From Candidatus Dependentiae bacterium (GTDB lineage Bacteria; Babelota; Babeliae; Babelales; Vermiphilaceae): a stretch of DNA of 64,000 nucleotides. The notes beneath the pieces are model-generated. The model made no database searches. It was not told the DNA's origin and worked only from the letters and a program-made list of their open reading frames with translations. The translations under genes and the position numbers were made by a program. Shown here piece by piece: positions 26,126 through 34,644 of this stretch. Numbering within the stretch: position 1 is the first letter of the stretch; every line of letters starts with the position of its first letter. Where the stretch lies: positions 26,848 to 90,847 of the forward strand of contig JBBDMI010000008.1 in NCBI GenBank assembly GCA_040878395.1, written 5' to 3'.

Positions 26126-27166
26126 ATGAAAAAACAGAAACAACGTTTATATCCTCATGTTCAGCATGGGCGTTTTTATAATTATCCAAACGAAAATCCT
26201 GAAGGTTTTTTTTTCAGGTCTTTTTATATTTACTTAAAATCATATATTAATCGTTTTTTTTATCATCCGAATACTTCCGAATGGCAAATGCAATTGAAGC
26301 CTATTGTTCGTAGTGCAAAGCCGGTTATTACTTGGATTGGACATTCGACATTCTTAATTCAGATGAATGGCATTAATATTTTAACGGATCCAATTTTTGG
26401 TGATGCTACTTCTCTGTTTCCTCGTATATTGCAACCGGGTATAACGCTTGCTCAATTGCCGCCTATCGATTATGTTGTTATATCGCATAATCATTTGGAT
26501 CATATGGATGAGCCGGCATTAACGGTATTGAAAGAGCGCAATCCGTATTGTCGTTATTTAGTTCCTTTGGGCGACAAAGCTTGGTTTGACAAGCGTGCAT
26601 TTACTCATGTACGTGAATATACGTGGTGGCAACAGGACAGTTTTGTGTTATCAGATATTGTTACCGATAGAGTTACTTTTACTTTTTTACCGGCGTTTCA
26701 TTGGTCTCAACGAGGTATGTTTGATAAGAACAGATCATTATGGGGTAGTTGGATGATTGAGATTGGCGGAAAAAAAATCTATTTTGGTGGTGATACTGCA
26801 TATGCAAAACATTTCAAATCTATTGGTGTTGAATTTGGTCAGATTGATTGTGCAATTTTGCCAATTGGTCCATGTGAACCACATAAGTGGATGAAATATT
26901 CACATGCAAATGCGTATGAAGCTTTTCAAGCTTTTAAAGATTTGAATGCTCATCATTTTATTCCTATGCATTGGGGTACTTACTATTTTGGTACTGATAC
27001 ATTTGATATGCCTATAAAGTTGCTTAATCATGCTTGGCAATCAGCAATCACTAACAAACAGGTTTCCCAAGAACAGTTGCACATTTTACGTGCAGGCCAA
27101 CGTATTGATTTACCACTGGCTTCAGATATGCCAATTATTGAATTACCAAAAGAAATTCAGCGTTAA
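26126..27166 (+). CDS. Metallo-beta-lactamase-fold hydrolase (NAPE-PLD/UlaG-like)
   Basis: 346 aa. The metal-binding motif SHNHLDHMD (HxHxDH) follows a strand with ILTDPIF, with later ligands in FGGDTAY and PMHWGTYYF. The GHSTFLIQMNG start of the fold at about residue 72 and overall layout match N-acyl-phosphatidylethanolamine phospholipase D-like and related MBL hydrolases. Such enzymes act on phospholipids or phosphodiesters. The first ~70 residues are basic and aromatic with no signal peptide. Substrate is uncertain. Confidence 0.85.
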   Translation: MKKQKQRLYPHVQHGRFYNYPNENPEGFFFRSFYIYLKSYINRFFYHPNTSEWQMQLKPIVRSAKPVITWIGHSTFLIQMNGINILTDPIFGDATSLFPRILQPGITLAQLPPIDYVVISHNHLDHMDEPALTVLKERNPYCRYLVPLGDKAWFDKRAFTHVREYTWWQQDSFVLSDIVTDRVTFTFLPAFHWSQRGMFDKNRSLWGSWMIEIGGKKIYFGGDTAYAKHFKSIGVEFGQIDCAILPIGPCEPHKWMKYSHANAYEAFQAFKDLNAHHFIPMHWGTYYFGTDTFDMPIKLLNHAWQSAITNKQVSQEQLHILRAGQRIDLPLASDMPIIELPKEIQR

Positions 27167-27282
27167 TTGTTAACTGAGTAATGCTGTGAACATTTTTAAT
27201 ATCTAATGCTGTCGAATGAAAGCATATTCCATAATCAGGATGTAATTTAATCAATGTTTGGTCAAGCTTCAAACAATTTTCA

Positions 27283-27325
27283 TTGTCCATTTTGTCATCC
27301 CTGAAGGGGATCCAGCGGTGACTGG
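27283..27325 (+). repeat. Left copy of 43-bp inverted repeat
   Basis: Begins TTGTCCATTTTGTCATCC and contains the small palindrome ATCCCTGAAGGGGAT, ending CAGCGGTGACTGG. It matches the opposite-strand copy at 27494-27536 with about three mismatches. The GTCATCCC...GGGATCCAG pattern resembles dispersed palindromic repeats seen in many bacterial genomes. Confidence 0.8.
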
Positions 27326-27493
27326 TATAATCTCGACATTAACTGGGCTAAAAAAGTTTGTTCGTTTAGAAAATGATTGGTTTCCAATTGAATATATACA
27401 AAATAAGCGTAATGTAACCATTTGTTTTTAAATTTTACTTTATAATATTTTTAGATAATGCACACCATTGATTAAGACTTTATTGACACTAAG

Positions 27494-27536
27494 CCGGTTA
27501 CCGCTGGATCCCCTTCAGGGATGACAAGATGGACAA
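27494..27536 (-). repeat. Right copy of 43-bp inverted repeat
   Basis: Inverted copy of 27283-27325, separated from it by 168 bp. Together they could form a large hairpin or be a relic of a MITE-like element. There is no transposase in or near the interval. Confidence 0.8.
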
Positions 27537-27674
27537 ATTGCTTTGTTTTTTGTGCTTGGATTATTACATTTTGTTTAAGAATTGTTTGAACATATTTGAT
27601 GACAAAATAGAGAATTATTTCATCTATAATAATCATTACTATACAAAAAATGTTTAAAAACTGTTCACACATAT

Positions 27675-28028
27675 TTAACTGAGTAATGTGTATAGAGACA
27701 ATCCAATTGTTGCCAAACCACATCCAATAGCAGCTAATCCATAATACATAGCTTTTTTACGAGAAGTATCTTCAATTGATTTGCATTCAGCTTTGTTTTT
27801 GTTATGTAATAATAATGGCAATGGGTGGCTTGAATTCGGTACATCCCAAATAATATTTCTAAAGTGATCATCTATTTGTTCAGCAAAGCTATGATTACTA
27901 TAACTGTATCCTGCAGTTGCTAAAGTTCCGAGTGCAGATAAGCCAAGCGCAATGTTAAGTTTATTTACAGCATGCATGGATGAGATTGGAATTAAGCAGA
28001 TAAAGCTTAGAATTATTTTTTTATTCAT
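27675..28028 (-). CDS. Exported/membrane protein with C-terminal TM segment
   Basis: 117 aa from ATG 28028 (GGAAG upstream); an ATG six codons earlier has no ribosome site. A signal-like N-terminus (LSFICLIPISSMHA) and a Gly/Ala-rich hydrophobic stretch (IALGLSALGTLATAG) are followed by a polar middle. The C-terminal helix (GLAAIGCGLATIGLSLY) probably crosses the membrane. It lies 30 bp after the HDAC gene on the same strand. No family recognised. Confidence 0.6.
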   Translation of the reverse strand: MNKKIILSFICLIPISSMHAVNKLNIALGLSALGTLATAGYSYSNHSFAEQIDDHFRNIIWDVPNSSHPLPLLLHNKNKAECKSIEDTSRKKAMYYGLAAIGCGLATIGLSLYTLLS

Positions 28029-28058
28029 AGTTATTATTACTTCCATTTTAGATTTGCT

Positions 28059-29114
28059 TTAATGTATAATATTACGTTTTCTTAGTAAGCATTCGATGGA
28101 ATGAGCAATAATACGTGCACTTGCACTAGTATAGCCACCTGACAACACCATTGTGATTGGAATATCATGCTGTTTCGCTTGTTCAAAAACATAATCGTCA
28201 CGTTCGATAATCGCATCTTCTGAGATGTCCATACGTCCTAGTGGATCTTCTTTATAGATATCAGTTCCTGCATTATAGATAATAAAATTTGGTTGTTCAT
28301 TCTTTATAATTTCTGGAAGCTTTTCTTTTAATTTATTTAGATATTCAGTGTCTGATGGAACGCGTGGGCCTAAATGCCATTCTGATTCAAATACAACAGG
28401 ATAAGTGATATGTTTCTGATTTCTTCCATGAGGATAATTTTTTCTATACATATCAAAAGTTTTAATGCGATCATCATCTTTGCAGCCTTCTTCGTGACCA
28501 TTTCCTTGATGTGCATCTAAATCAATAATTAATACTTTCCAGTCAGGGTGATTATCAAGGATTTTTTTTGCAGCAAGTTGTATATCACCATAAAAACAAA
28601 AACCACCGCCATGATCAGTTTCTGCATGGTGGTAGCCACCAGATAGATTTATTGCCCATCCATTATCAAGAGCTAACTCAGTTGCACGAATAGTACCACC
28701 TGTTGCTAAACGCATAGGGCGTAATAAGTATCGCTGCAATAGCCAATTGGGTATGAACTTTAATGGGTATATCTCGGCAATACGAGCAACTGTTGTGGAA
28801 TCATTTAAAGAATCTAAATAACGTGCTGTATGTACAGATTCAAGGTCAGATCGTGTAACCTCTTGGGGTTTATAAAATTGGCCTGGATGAATGCCTAAGC
28901 GTGTAAGTGCTTTGTGTATTTTAGAATATTTACAACTATCAAAAGGATGCAGTTTTTCTATACCAAAGAAACTGACATCATACTTTTGATGATAAACAAT
29001 AGGAATTTTTTTGGTTTCAGTTTTTTCTCGTGCTTTTTGTTTCCATACCTTTGTATGCATAGCTAATGGTGATAATATGAGGCTTATACCTATCAAAAAT
29101 AAGATTTTTTTCAT
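28059..29114 (-). CDS. Exported histone deacetylase-family protein (class IV, HDAC11-like)
   Basis: 351 aa with an N-terminal signal segment (ILFLIGISLILSPLAMH). The arginase/deacetylase fold follows: GGYHHAETDHGGGFC with the active-site His162-His163, IDLDAHQGNG with zinc ligands Asp200 and His202, and NAGTDIYKEDPLG with the third ligand Asp285. LSGGY (325-328) is near the end. The catalytic set looks complete. Bacterial members deacetylate small amides or proteins in the cytosol; export is unusual, and a role on host or envelope substrates is inference. Confidence 0.85.
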   Translation of the reverse strand: MKKILFLIGISLILSPLAMHTKVWKQKAREKTETKKIPIVYHQKYDVSFFGIEKLHPFDSCKYSKIHKALTRLGIHPGQFYKPQEVTRSDLESVHTARYLDSLNDSTTVARIAEIYPLKFIPNWLLQRYLLRPMRLATGGTIRATELALDNGWAINLSGGYHHAETDHGGGFCFYGDIQLAAKKILDNHPDWKVLIIDLDAHQGNGHEEGCKDDDRIKTFDMYRKNYPHGRNQKHITYPVVFESEWHLGPRVPSDTEYLNKLKEKLPEIIKNEQPNFIIYNAGTDIYKEDPLGRMDISEDAIIERDDYVFEQAKQHDIPITMVLSGGYTSASARIIAHSIECLLRKRNIIH

Positions 29115-29341
29115 TGCGATATCCTTTATGAGAAAATTTCTCGAATTGTATATTTAGATTATATTTTTTTACATATTTCGTCAAAAGCCCTAAGTCTAGA
29201 AATGCCAATTCAATAGGATTTTAGATGTAACTATGTGTAAAGCATTGATCTATATAATTCTATTTGAATATAATTTTATTATAAAGAAAGTATTAATCAA
29301 AGAATGATTATGCATCAATGATTTATGGGGAATTTATATTC

Positions 29342-30262
29342 ATGAAAAAAAAGTTATGCCTGGTTTTGTGTTTAATGATGCATAATGTGCATGGTTATAT
29401 TTATCAAGCGGTTGTTATGCGTAAATGGCAGCCTGATTTTAATCGATTTCATTATTTTATTGGCTTGGGTGATCTACATGATAAAAAACATCCATCAAAT
29501 GGTGAGCATGTACAAAAGCTTGAACAACTATTGGCTAATACACAAAAAGATGATTTAAAGTTATTTACTGAAGATTTAAGTGCTGCCAATAGTGATGGTC
29601 ATTATGTGGTTAAAGGTTATTTGATTAATTCTCGTGGTGGTATTCTTGGCGGATTGACCGACAAGTGTCGCACCTTTGGTATTGATGTCGACAATCTGGA
29701 ATATCGTTATGCGAGAGTTTGTGCATTAGGGCCGGTGTTGAATAATCGAGATAAAAATATATTTGATCTTGCATCTACGTGTAAAATAAATATTGGTGAT
29801 TTTACCAATGAAATTTATGATGAATTGGATCGTATTGCATTGTTTCAAGATGGTGCACAGTGCAATGGTTGGTATAAAAAAAATATGCAAAACATTAAAC
29901 GAAAAATGCGTGATTTAGATTGGCCATCTTGCCAAAATGCACATATTGCTGAATATTTATCTTGCATGAACAAGCCTCTTGTGCCTTTTATTAATCATTT
30001 GCTTACTTTTGATGCAAGTATTTTGGATATGAAGATGGTACATGAGATCACACAGCATACAGATAAAGAGCGCATTTGTGCAATTGCAGGTGGTTCACAT
30101 ATTGATCGCGCAAGTAAGGTATTGAAAAAAATAGGTTATAGTTCTGTTTTTCAAGCAAAACCTACATTTCAAAGAGTTTCAAACATTGATGTAGGTAATG
30201 TGCAAAATATGCAATCAAAACCTCAGCCTATCTCATTGGATCTATTGCAGAAATTTTTCTAA
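29342..30262 (+). CDS. Secreted protein with possible TraB/EreA-type fold
   Basis: 306 aa from ATG 29342, with GGGGA upstream and a signal peptide (LCLVLCLMMHNVHG). Near the N-terminus GLGDLHDKKHPS and LFTEDLS, and near the C-terminus AIAGGSHIDRASKVLKKIGY, recall the GxxH...E and GxxH...LxxxGY pairs of TraB/GumN/EreA-like proteins. This superfamily includes metal-dependent proteases and esterases. The similarity is by eye and remote. The end is Pro/Gln-rich. Confidence 0.55.
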   Translation: MKKKLCLVLCLMMHNVHGYIYQAVVMRKWQPDFNRFHYFIGLGDLHDKKHPSNGEHVQKLEQLLANTQKDDLKLFTEDLSAANSDGHYVVKGYLINSRGGILGGLTDKCRTFGIDVDNLEYRYARVCALGPVLNNRDKNIFDLASTCKINIGDFTNEIYDELDRIALFQDGAQCNGWYKKNMQNIKRKMRDLDWPSCQNAHIAEYLSCMNKPLVPFINHLLTFDASILDMKMVHEITQHTDKERICAIAGGSHIDRASKVLKKIGYSSVFQAKPTFQRVSNIDVGNVQNMQSKPQPISLDLLQKFF

Positions 30263-30291
30263 AAAATGAGAAAAGCCCCAAGAACTGGGGC
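30263..30291 (-). terminator. Intrinsic terminator for the exported coiled protein
   Basis: On the minus strand GCCCC-AGTTCTT-GGGGC is followed by TTTTCTCATTTTTT, a standard stem and U-tract, 27 bp after the stop at 30318. On the plus strand there is no U-tract, so it mainly serves the leftward gene. Confidence 0.8.
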
Positions 30292-30317
30292 CCCTCAAAA
30301 GGATGAGATAATTTTTG

Positions 30318-30935
30318 TTAACCCCAAAGGGCTCTTTTCATGCGCCCAAAAAATCCAATATTTTCTTCTTTTGGTGTTGCATCTTCAACTATTGTGGGCT
30401 TTTGTTTTTGAGGAAGTTCTAGATCTGCAGGTGCAGGTTTATTTTGTAATTCTGCTAATGATCTACGATTTTCATTTACACCTTTAAGGATCGTTCCCAT
30501 ATCTTGTCTGATTTCTTTGCGTGTAGCTTTGCCTTCAGTTTGAATCAGTTGCATAAGATATTCTTTTACATTTCTTAAAAGTGAACGAGTGGTTCTGCCT
30601 TCGTATCGCACATTGTACATTAAGTTATGATAGATGCTGTATATGGTATAAACAGTGAACGTTCCGCCTGCAATCAACAAAATCGGTTTCTTGTTTTCCC
30701 ATGCCCATGAGCCGGCATCACCAAGTGAACTAATGTCATATAGCGATGTTCTGCTTTGAGGGATGAGATTAGTTTTTTGTGTAAATAAAGCAAATTGTGC
30801 TGAAAGCTTTGTGATTTCTTTGCCTTGTGTTTCCACAGCTTGAACTAACTGATCTAGTGGCATATCTGTTGTATGAGATAGATTGACTATGCATGAAGAA
30901 AATAATAAAAATAAGACTGATTTTTTAATAACCAT
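30318..30935 (-). CDS. Exported membrane-anchored coiled protein
   Basis: 205 aa from ATG 30935, where GGAAGG lies ~7 bases upstream; earlier in-frame starts lack a site. A signal segment (SVLFLLFSSCIVNLSH), a helical region and one transmembrane helix (PILLIAGGTFTVYTIYSIY) are followed by a basic helical tail. The tail has Gln/Lys-rich coiled segments and ends in GFFGRMKRALWG. Convergent with the secreted TraB-like gene. No family recognised. Confidence 0.6.
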   Translation of the reverse strand: MVIKKSVLFLLFSSCIVNLSHTTDMPLDQLVQAVETQGKEITKLSAQFALFTQKTNLIPQSRTSLYDISSLGDAGSWAWENKKPILLIAGGTFTVYTIYSIYHNLMYNVRYEGRTTRSLLRNVKEYLMQLIQTEGKATRKEIRQDMGTILKGVNENRRSLAELQNKPAPADLELPQKQKPTIVEDATPKEENIGFFGRMKRALWG

Positions 30936-31165
30936 AATATAACCTTCCATCTGTTTTATACGTTCCATTTATCACGTATAATTTAATTATTACATAATCA
31001 ATGAAAAAGTCAATTGCTGCTCATCATTAGATGTCGAAGGTGCCGCACTATTTATTTCTATTTGAAAACGTTTTGATCGGTAATAGTTGAAAAAAGCGTG
31101 TTTACATGTTATGTTTGCTGCCCGTACATATTTCCATTTTTTTACCAAATTCTAGGGAGAGAGGC

Positions 31166-33106
31166 ATGAAAAACAGTATGCGTAATCTGCTCAAAGAGGA
31201 TCGACTTTTTTCTGCTAACAATGATTTTAAGGCTAATGCTCATGTGAAAGATCGATCGTTATTTCTTCTTGCCGAACAAGATTACCTAGAATATTGGCAA
31301 CAGGAGGCTGAAAATCTTCATTGGTTTAATAAATGGGATCAAGCAGTTAAATGGAGTCCTCCTTATACACAATGGTTTGTTAATGGTAAAACAAATGTTT
31401 CATATAATTGCCTTGATAGACATATGCCACAGCTCAAAGATAAAGTTGCTTTTTTTTGGCGAGGTGAATCAGAAAGCGATGAGTTATCATATACCTATGG
31501 AGATATGTATGAACGAGTACAAGAATGTGCAAATGGACTCAAAAAATTGGGTATAAAAAAGGGTGATCGTGTTGCCATTTACATGCCGATGATTGTTGAA
31601 GCGGTTATTGCGATGCAAGCATGTGCGCGTATTGGTGCGATTAGTACTGTGGTTTTTGCCGGATTTTCATCTCAAGCTTTAGCCGATCGTATTAATGATG
31701 CACAATGTTCATTAGTTATTACGGCAAATGGTGCATCGCGCAAAGGAAAAGAAATATTACTAAAAAATCAGGTTGATGATGCATTGCAAGAATGTGCAAC
31801 CGTTGAACATGTAATGGTTTTTACTCACACACAAGCTGAATGTTCAATACAATCTGATCGAGATGTCTGGTATCATGAATTGGTTTCTGATGTTGAAAAA
31901 GTTTGTCCTGCTGAATTGATGGATGCGGAAGATCCACTGTTTATTTTATATACATCCGGCACGACAGGAAAACCAAAAGGTATCGTGCATACAACCGGTG
32001 GTTATATGGTCGGTGCCTATACGACAACAAAATATGTTTTTGATGTACAAGATGAGGATGTCTTTTGGTGTACCGCAGATGTCGGCTGGATTACCGGACA
32101 TACCTATGTTGCTTATGGTCCAATGCTTAATGGTTTGTCTCAAGTTATGTATGAAGGTGCGCCACATTATCCGCACAAAGGAATTTTTTGGCAGATCATT
32201 CAAGAATATAAGGTTTCAATTTTTTATACAGCTCCGACAGCAATTCGTATGTTTAGCAAATGGGGAGCTGATATATTAAAGCGGTATGATTTGAGTTCAT
32301 TGCGTTTATTGGGTTCTGTTGGTGAGCCACTCAATCCTGAAGCTTGGATGTGGTATTATGAACATGTTGGTAACAGTAATTGTTCAATTGTTGATACATG
32401 GTGGCAAACGGAAACCGGTTCGATTATGATCACCAATTTGCCTGGTATTGATGATCAAAAACCTGGCTATGCGGGAAAACCTTTGCCTGGGATTTCTGTA
32501 ATTTTATTAGATGAATTTGGCAATGAAATATCAGATGGTTCAGGATTGCTTGCTATAACAAAACCGTGGCCATCTATGATGCGAGGTTTGTGGGCAGATA
32601 ATGATCGCTATATAAGTAGTTACTTTAAAGCGCCAACATTCGATACCTATTATTGTGGTGATGCAGCAGCAAAAGATGAGCATGGTAATTATATGATCAT
32701 TGGTCGAGTTGATGATGTTATAAATGTAAGTGGTCATCGTATTGGCACTATGGAAATTGAATCTGCAATGGTTGATCATGAAGCTGTAGCTGAAGTTGCA
32801 GTTGTGCCAAAGCCGCATGAAATTAAAGGTGAAGCAATTATTGCATTTGTGATATTAAAAGAACACATTATTCCTGATGAACAGTTAAAAAATGCATTAC
32901 AACAACATGTAGTTAAAAAAATTGGTGCCATTGCTCGCCCTGATCAAATTGTGTTTACTCATGATGTGCCCAAAACACGTTCGGGTAAGATTATGCGGCG
33001 GTTATTACGTGAAATGGTGCATGACATACCATTGGGTGATATGACTACATTGGCAAATCAAGAAGTAGTTTGCGCTCTTAAAGATCATTATATATTACAG
33101 GGATAG
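31166..33106 (+). CDS. acs: Acetyl-CoA synthetase
   Basis: 646 aa from ATG 31166 (GGGAGAG upstream), the usual length for AcsA. Makes acetyl-CoA from acetate, ATP and CoA. Motifs: N-terminal WFNKWDQ and YNCLDRH, A3 LYTSGTTGKPKGIVH, the acetate pocket region with CTADVGWITGH, WWQTETGS, and C-terminal RTRSGK-type KTRSGKIMRR containing the regulatory acetyl-lysine. It probably feeds acetate from the host into central metabolism. Single gene flanked by hypothetical genes. Confidence 0.95.
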   Translation: MKNSMRNLLKEDRLFSANNDFKANAHVKDRSLFLLAEQDYLEYWQQEAENLHWFNKWDQAVKWSPPYTQWFVNGKTNVSYNCLDRHMPQLKDKVAFFWRGESESDELSYTYGDMYERVQECANGLKKLGIKKGDRVAIYMPMIVEAVIAMQACARIGAISTVVFAGFSSQALADRINDAQCSLVITANGASRKGKEILLKNQVDDALQECATVEHVMVFTHTQAECSIQSDRDVWYHELVSDVEKVCPAELMDAEDPLFILYTSGTTGKPKGIVHTTGGYMVGAYTTTKYVFDVQDEDVFWCTADVGWITGHTYVAYGPMLNGLSQVMYEGAPHYPHKGIFWQIIQEYKVSIFYTAPTAIRMFSKWGADILKRYDLSSLRLLGSVGEPLNPEAWMWYYEHVGNSNCSIVDTWWQTETGSIMITNLPGIDDQKPGYAGKPLPGISVILLDEFGNEISDGSGLLAITKPWPSMMRGLWADNDRYISSYFKAPTFDTYYCGDAAAKDEHGNYMIIGRVDDVINVSGHRIGTMEIESAMVDHEAVAEVAVVPKPHEIKGEAIIAFVILKEHIIPDEQLKNALQQHVVKKIGAIARPDQIVFTHDVPKTRSGKIMRRLLREMVHDIPLGDMTTLANQEVVCALKDHYILQG

Positions 33107-33214
33107 ATAGCTGGAAAAGATGATTATATGCCAGTTTCAGGCTGGACAATTAATGTTTCCTATATATACTTATGATGTTATATGTTTTTTAATATTAATT
33201 TCAGGAAGAAAAGT

Positions 33215-33604
33215 ATGTATATAATTATAATGTTACTTTGTTGTTGTGGATCGCCTTTTTTGAATGCTTCAGATCATTATGAATTGTCAGGTGGTCAAAT
33301 GACCATTGCAGGGCTTAAAAAAGCTCATACTGCTGTAACAGTGACTAGATCTGTTACTGAAAGTGATATTGAATGTATTTTTCAAGATTCCGCTGATTTT
33401 ATTTCAAAAGATAATAGAGTAATACCTAATGAAAATGTAGTTTCATTTTTAGTTCAATGGTTTAATTTTCCGGCGCAAGAAGATGATCGAAAAGAAATTT
33501 TTCGTTTGAATGAAAACAAAGATTCTGTAGCTCAGAGTGAAATGCAACAATATTTCGATGTATTATTGGTTAAGTATGAGTCTTTATTACCTGATTGGAA
33601 ATAA
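33215..33604 (+). CDS. Small exported protein
   Basis: 129 aa from ATG 33215, preceded by AGGAAG. A hydrophobic N-terminus (IIIMLLCCCGSPFLNA) is a signal peptide or lipoprotein signal; cysteines 7-9 could carry lipid. The mature part is a mixed helix-strand domain with many Asp/Glu residues. It is followed by a strong terminator that overlaps the convergent PLP-enzyme gene. No family recognised. Confidence 0.55.
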   Translation: MYIIIMLLCCCGSPFLNASDHYELSGGQMTIAGLKKAHTAVTVTRSVTESDIECIFQDSADFISKDNRVIPNENVVSFLVQWFNFPAQEDDRKEIFRLNENKDSVAQSEMQQYFDVLLVKYESLLPDWK

Positions 33605-33639
33605 GTTAGTCCATAAAAAAAATGTTTAACAAAGATAAT

Positions 33640-33680
33640 AAGCCGCTACTGATATTCAGTAGTGGCTTGTTGTTTTTTTA
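33640..33680 (+). terminator. Intrinsic terminator overlapping the end of the convergent PLP-enzyme gene
   Basis: A 13-bp stem AAGCCGCTACTGA/TCAGTAGTGGCTT (one G-T pair) with a 3-base loop is followed by GTTGTTTTTTT. It terminates the small exported protein gene at 33215. Most of it lies within the last codons of the minus-strand PLP-enzyme gene, so the same bases encode protein on one strand and stop transcription on the other. Confidence 0.85.
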
Positions 33681-34620
33681 TTGTATAGAGATCGTTATTT
33701 TTTTCATCTTTAGCGTATACATGTTTTGACAGGTAAGCTCTACCTGAATCGCCGAATATCATAATGCCAAGATCGTTATCAGTAAAATATTTACGCGCAT
33801 AATCTAATCCTGCCCATGCAACTGCTGCGCTACTTGGGCCAACAAGTATGCCATATTCATGAGCAAGTTGTTTCAATAAAGGCAAAGCCTCTTCATCTTT
33901 TATTAATATAATTTCATCTACAATAGTTTCATCAAAGACAGGTGAGATAAAATCCATGCCCATGCCATCAACATTATATGGTTTAGGTTTGCCGTTTGTT
34001 GCGCGATAGGAATTGATTGAATCCATTGCCAATACTTTAATATTTTGGTTTTGTTCTTTCAAGAAACGTCCTGCACCTGATACCGTTCCGCCGGTGCCCG
34101 ATGCTGCAAAATAATGAGTTACACTGCCTTCAGTTTGTCGCCAAATTTCAGGACCAAGTAAAGTATAATGTGCTTGCGCATTTGCGATATTAAAATATTG
34201 ATTAGGCATGAATGAGTTAGGAGTTTGTTTGTGCAGTTGTGCAGCTTTACTGTGATAGCTGTTTGGATCTTCAAGGCAATCGGTATTGGGACAGATTTCA
34301 ACCTGTGCGCCAAAAGCTTTGAGTGTTTCCAGTTTTTCTGTGCTAATTTTTTCTGAAACACAAATGATAACATGGTATCCTTTTGCGGCGCCAATCATCG
34401 CTGTTGCAATTCCTTGATTACCGGACGATGCATCGATTATCGTGCCACCAGGTTTAATTTTGCCCTGTTTTTCGGCCTGTTCGATCATGAAGAGTGCTGA
34501 GCGATCTTTTACGCTTCCACCGGGATTGAGATATTCTAATTTTGCAAATAGTCTACCGCGTGGTACTTCAATTTGAACAAGCGGTGTGTTTCCTATGGCA
34601 TGAAAAATTTTTTTGAACAT
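33646..34620 (-). CDS. PLP-dependent cysteine synthase / cystathionine beta-synthase-like enzyme
   Basis: 324 aa. The start is ATG 34620 or 34629; AGGGG sits too close to the latter. Fold-type II PLP enzyme with Lys in PGGSVKDRS, the phosphate loop SGTGGTVSGAG, and the substrate loop DASSGNQGIA. This set matches O-acetylserine sulfhydrylase and cystathionine beta-synthase catalytic domains. The substrate loop SSGNQG (rather than TSGNTG) leaves the reaction open. No CBS regulatory domains. It heads away from the glycosyltransferase and ATP synthase genes on the same strand. Confidence 0.85.
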   Translation of the reverse strand: MFKKIFHAIGNTPLVQIEVPRGRLFAKLEYLNPGGSVKDRSALFMIEQAEKQGKIKPGGTIIDASSGNQGIATAMIGAAKGYHVIICVSEKISTEKLETLKAFGAQVEICPNTDCLEDPNSYHSKAAQLHKQTPNSFMPNQYFNIANAQAHYTLLGPEIWRQTEGSVTHYFAASGTGGTVSGAGRFLKEQNQNIKVLAMDSINSYRATNGKPKPYNVDGMGMDFISPVFDETIVDEIILIKDEEALPLLKQLAHEYGILVGPSSAAVAWAGLDYARKYFTDNDLGIMIFGDSGRAYLSKHVYAKDEKNNDLYTIKKQQATTEYQ

Positions 34621-34644
34621 GATATGCATTCCCCTCGTTTTTTT

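Larger units (their letters stand above)
27167..27674. other. 508-bp non-coding region with inverted repeat pair
   Basis: No convincing gene. It contains two 43-bp inverted copies of a dispersed-type repeat (listed separately) and AT-rich sequence between them. A short motif TTAACTGAGTAATG just after the metallohydrolase stop recurs at about 27681 at the end of the next gene, suggesting an old duplication. A 51-codon minus-strand frame beside the left repeat has no supporting signals. Confidence 0.5.

Noticed and set aside
27170..27296. 51-codon minus-strand frame
   Set aside because: It starts beside the left inverted repeat, has no ribosome site and overlaps the metallohydrolase end; probably chance.
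27283..27536. Inverted repeats as a CRISPR array or insertion sequence
   Set aside because: Only two copies in opposite orientation, no spacers, and no transposase nearby.
30266..30487. 73-codon plus-strand frame after the TraB-like gene
   Set aside because: Antisense to a better supported exported-protein gene and covers its terminator; no start signals.
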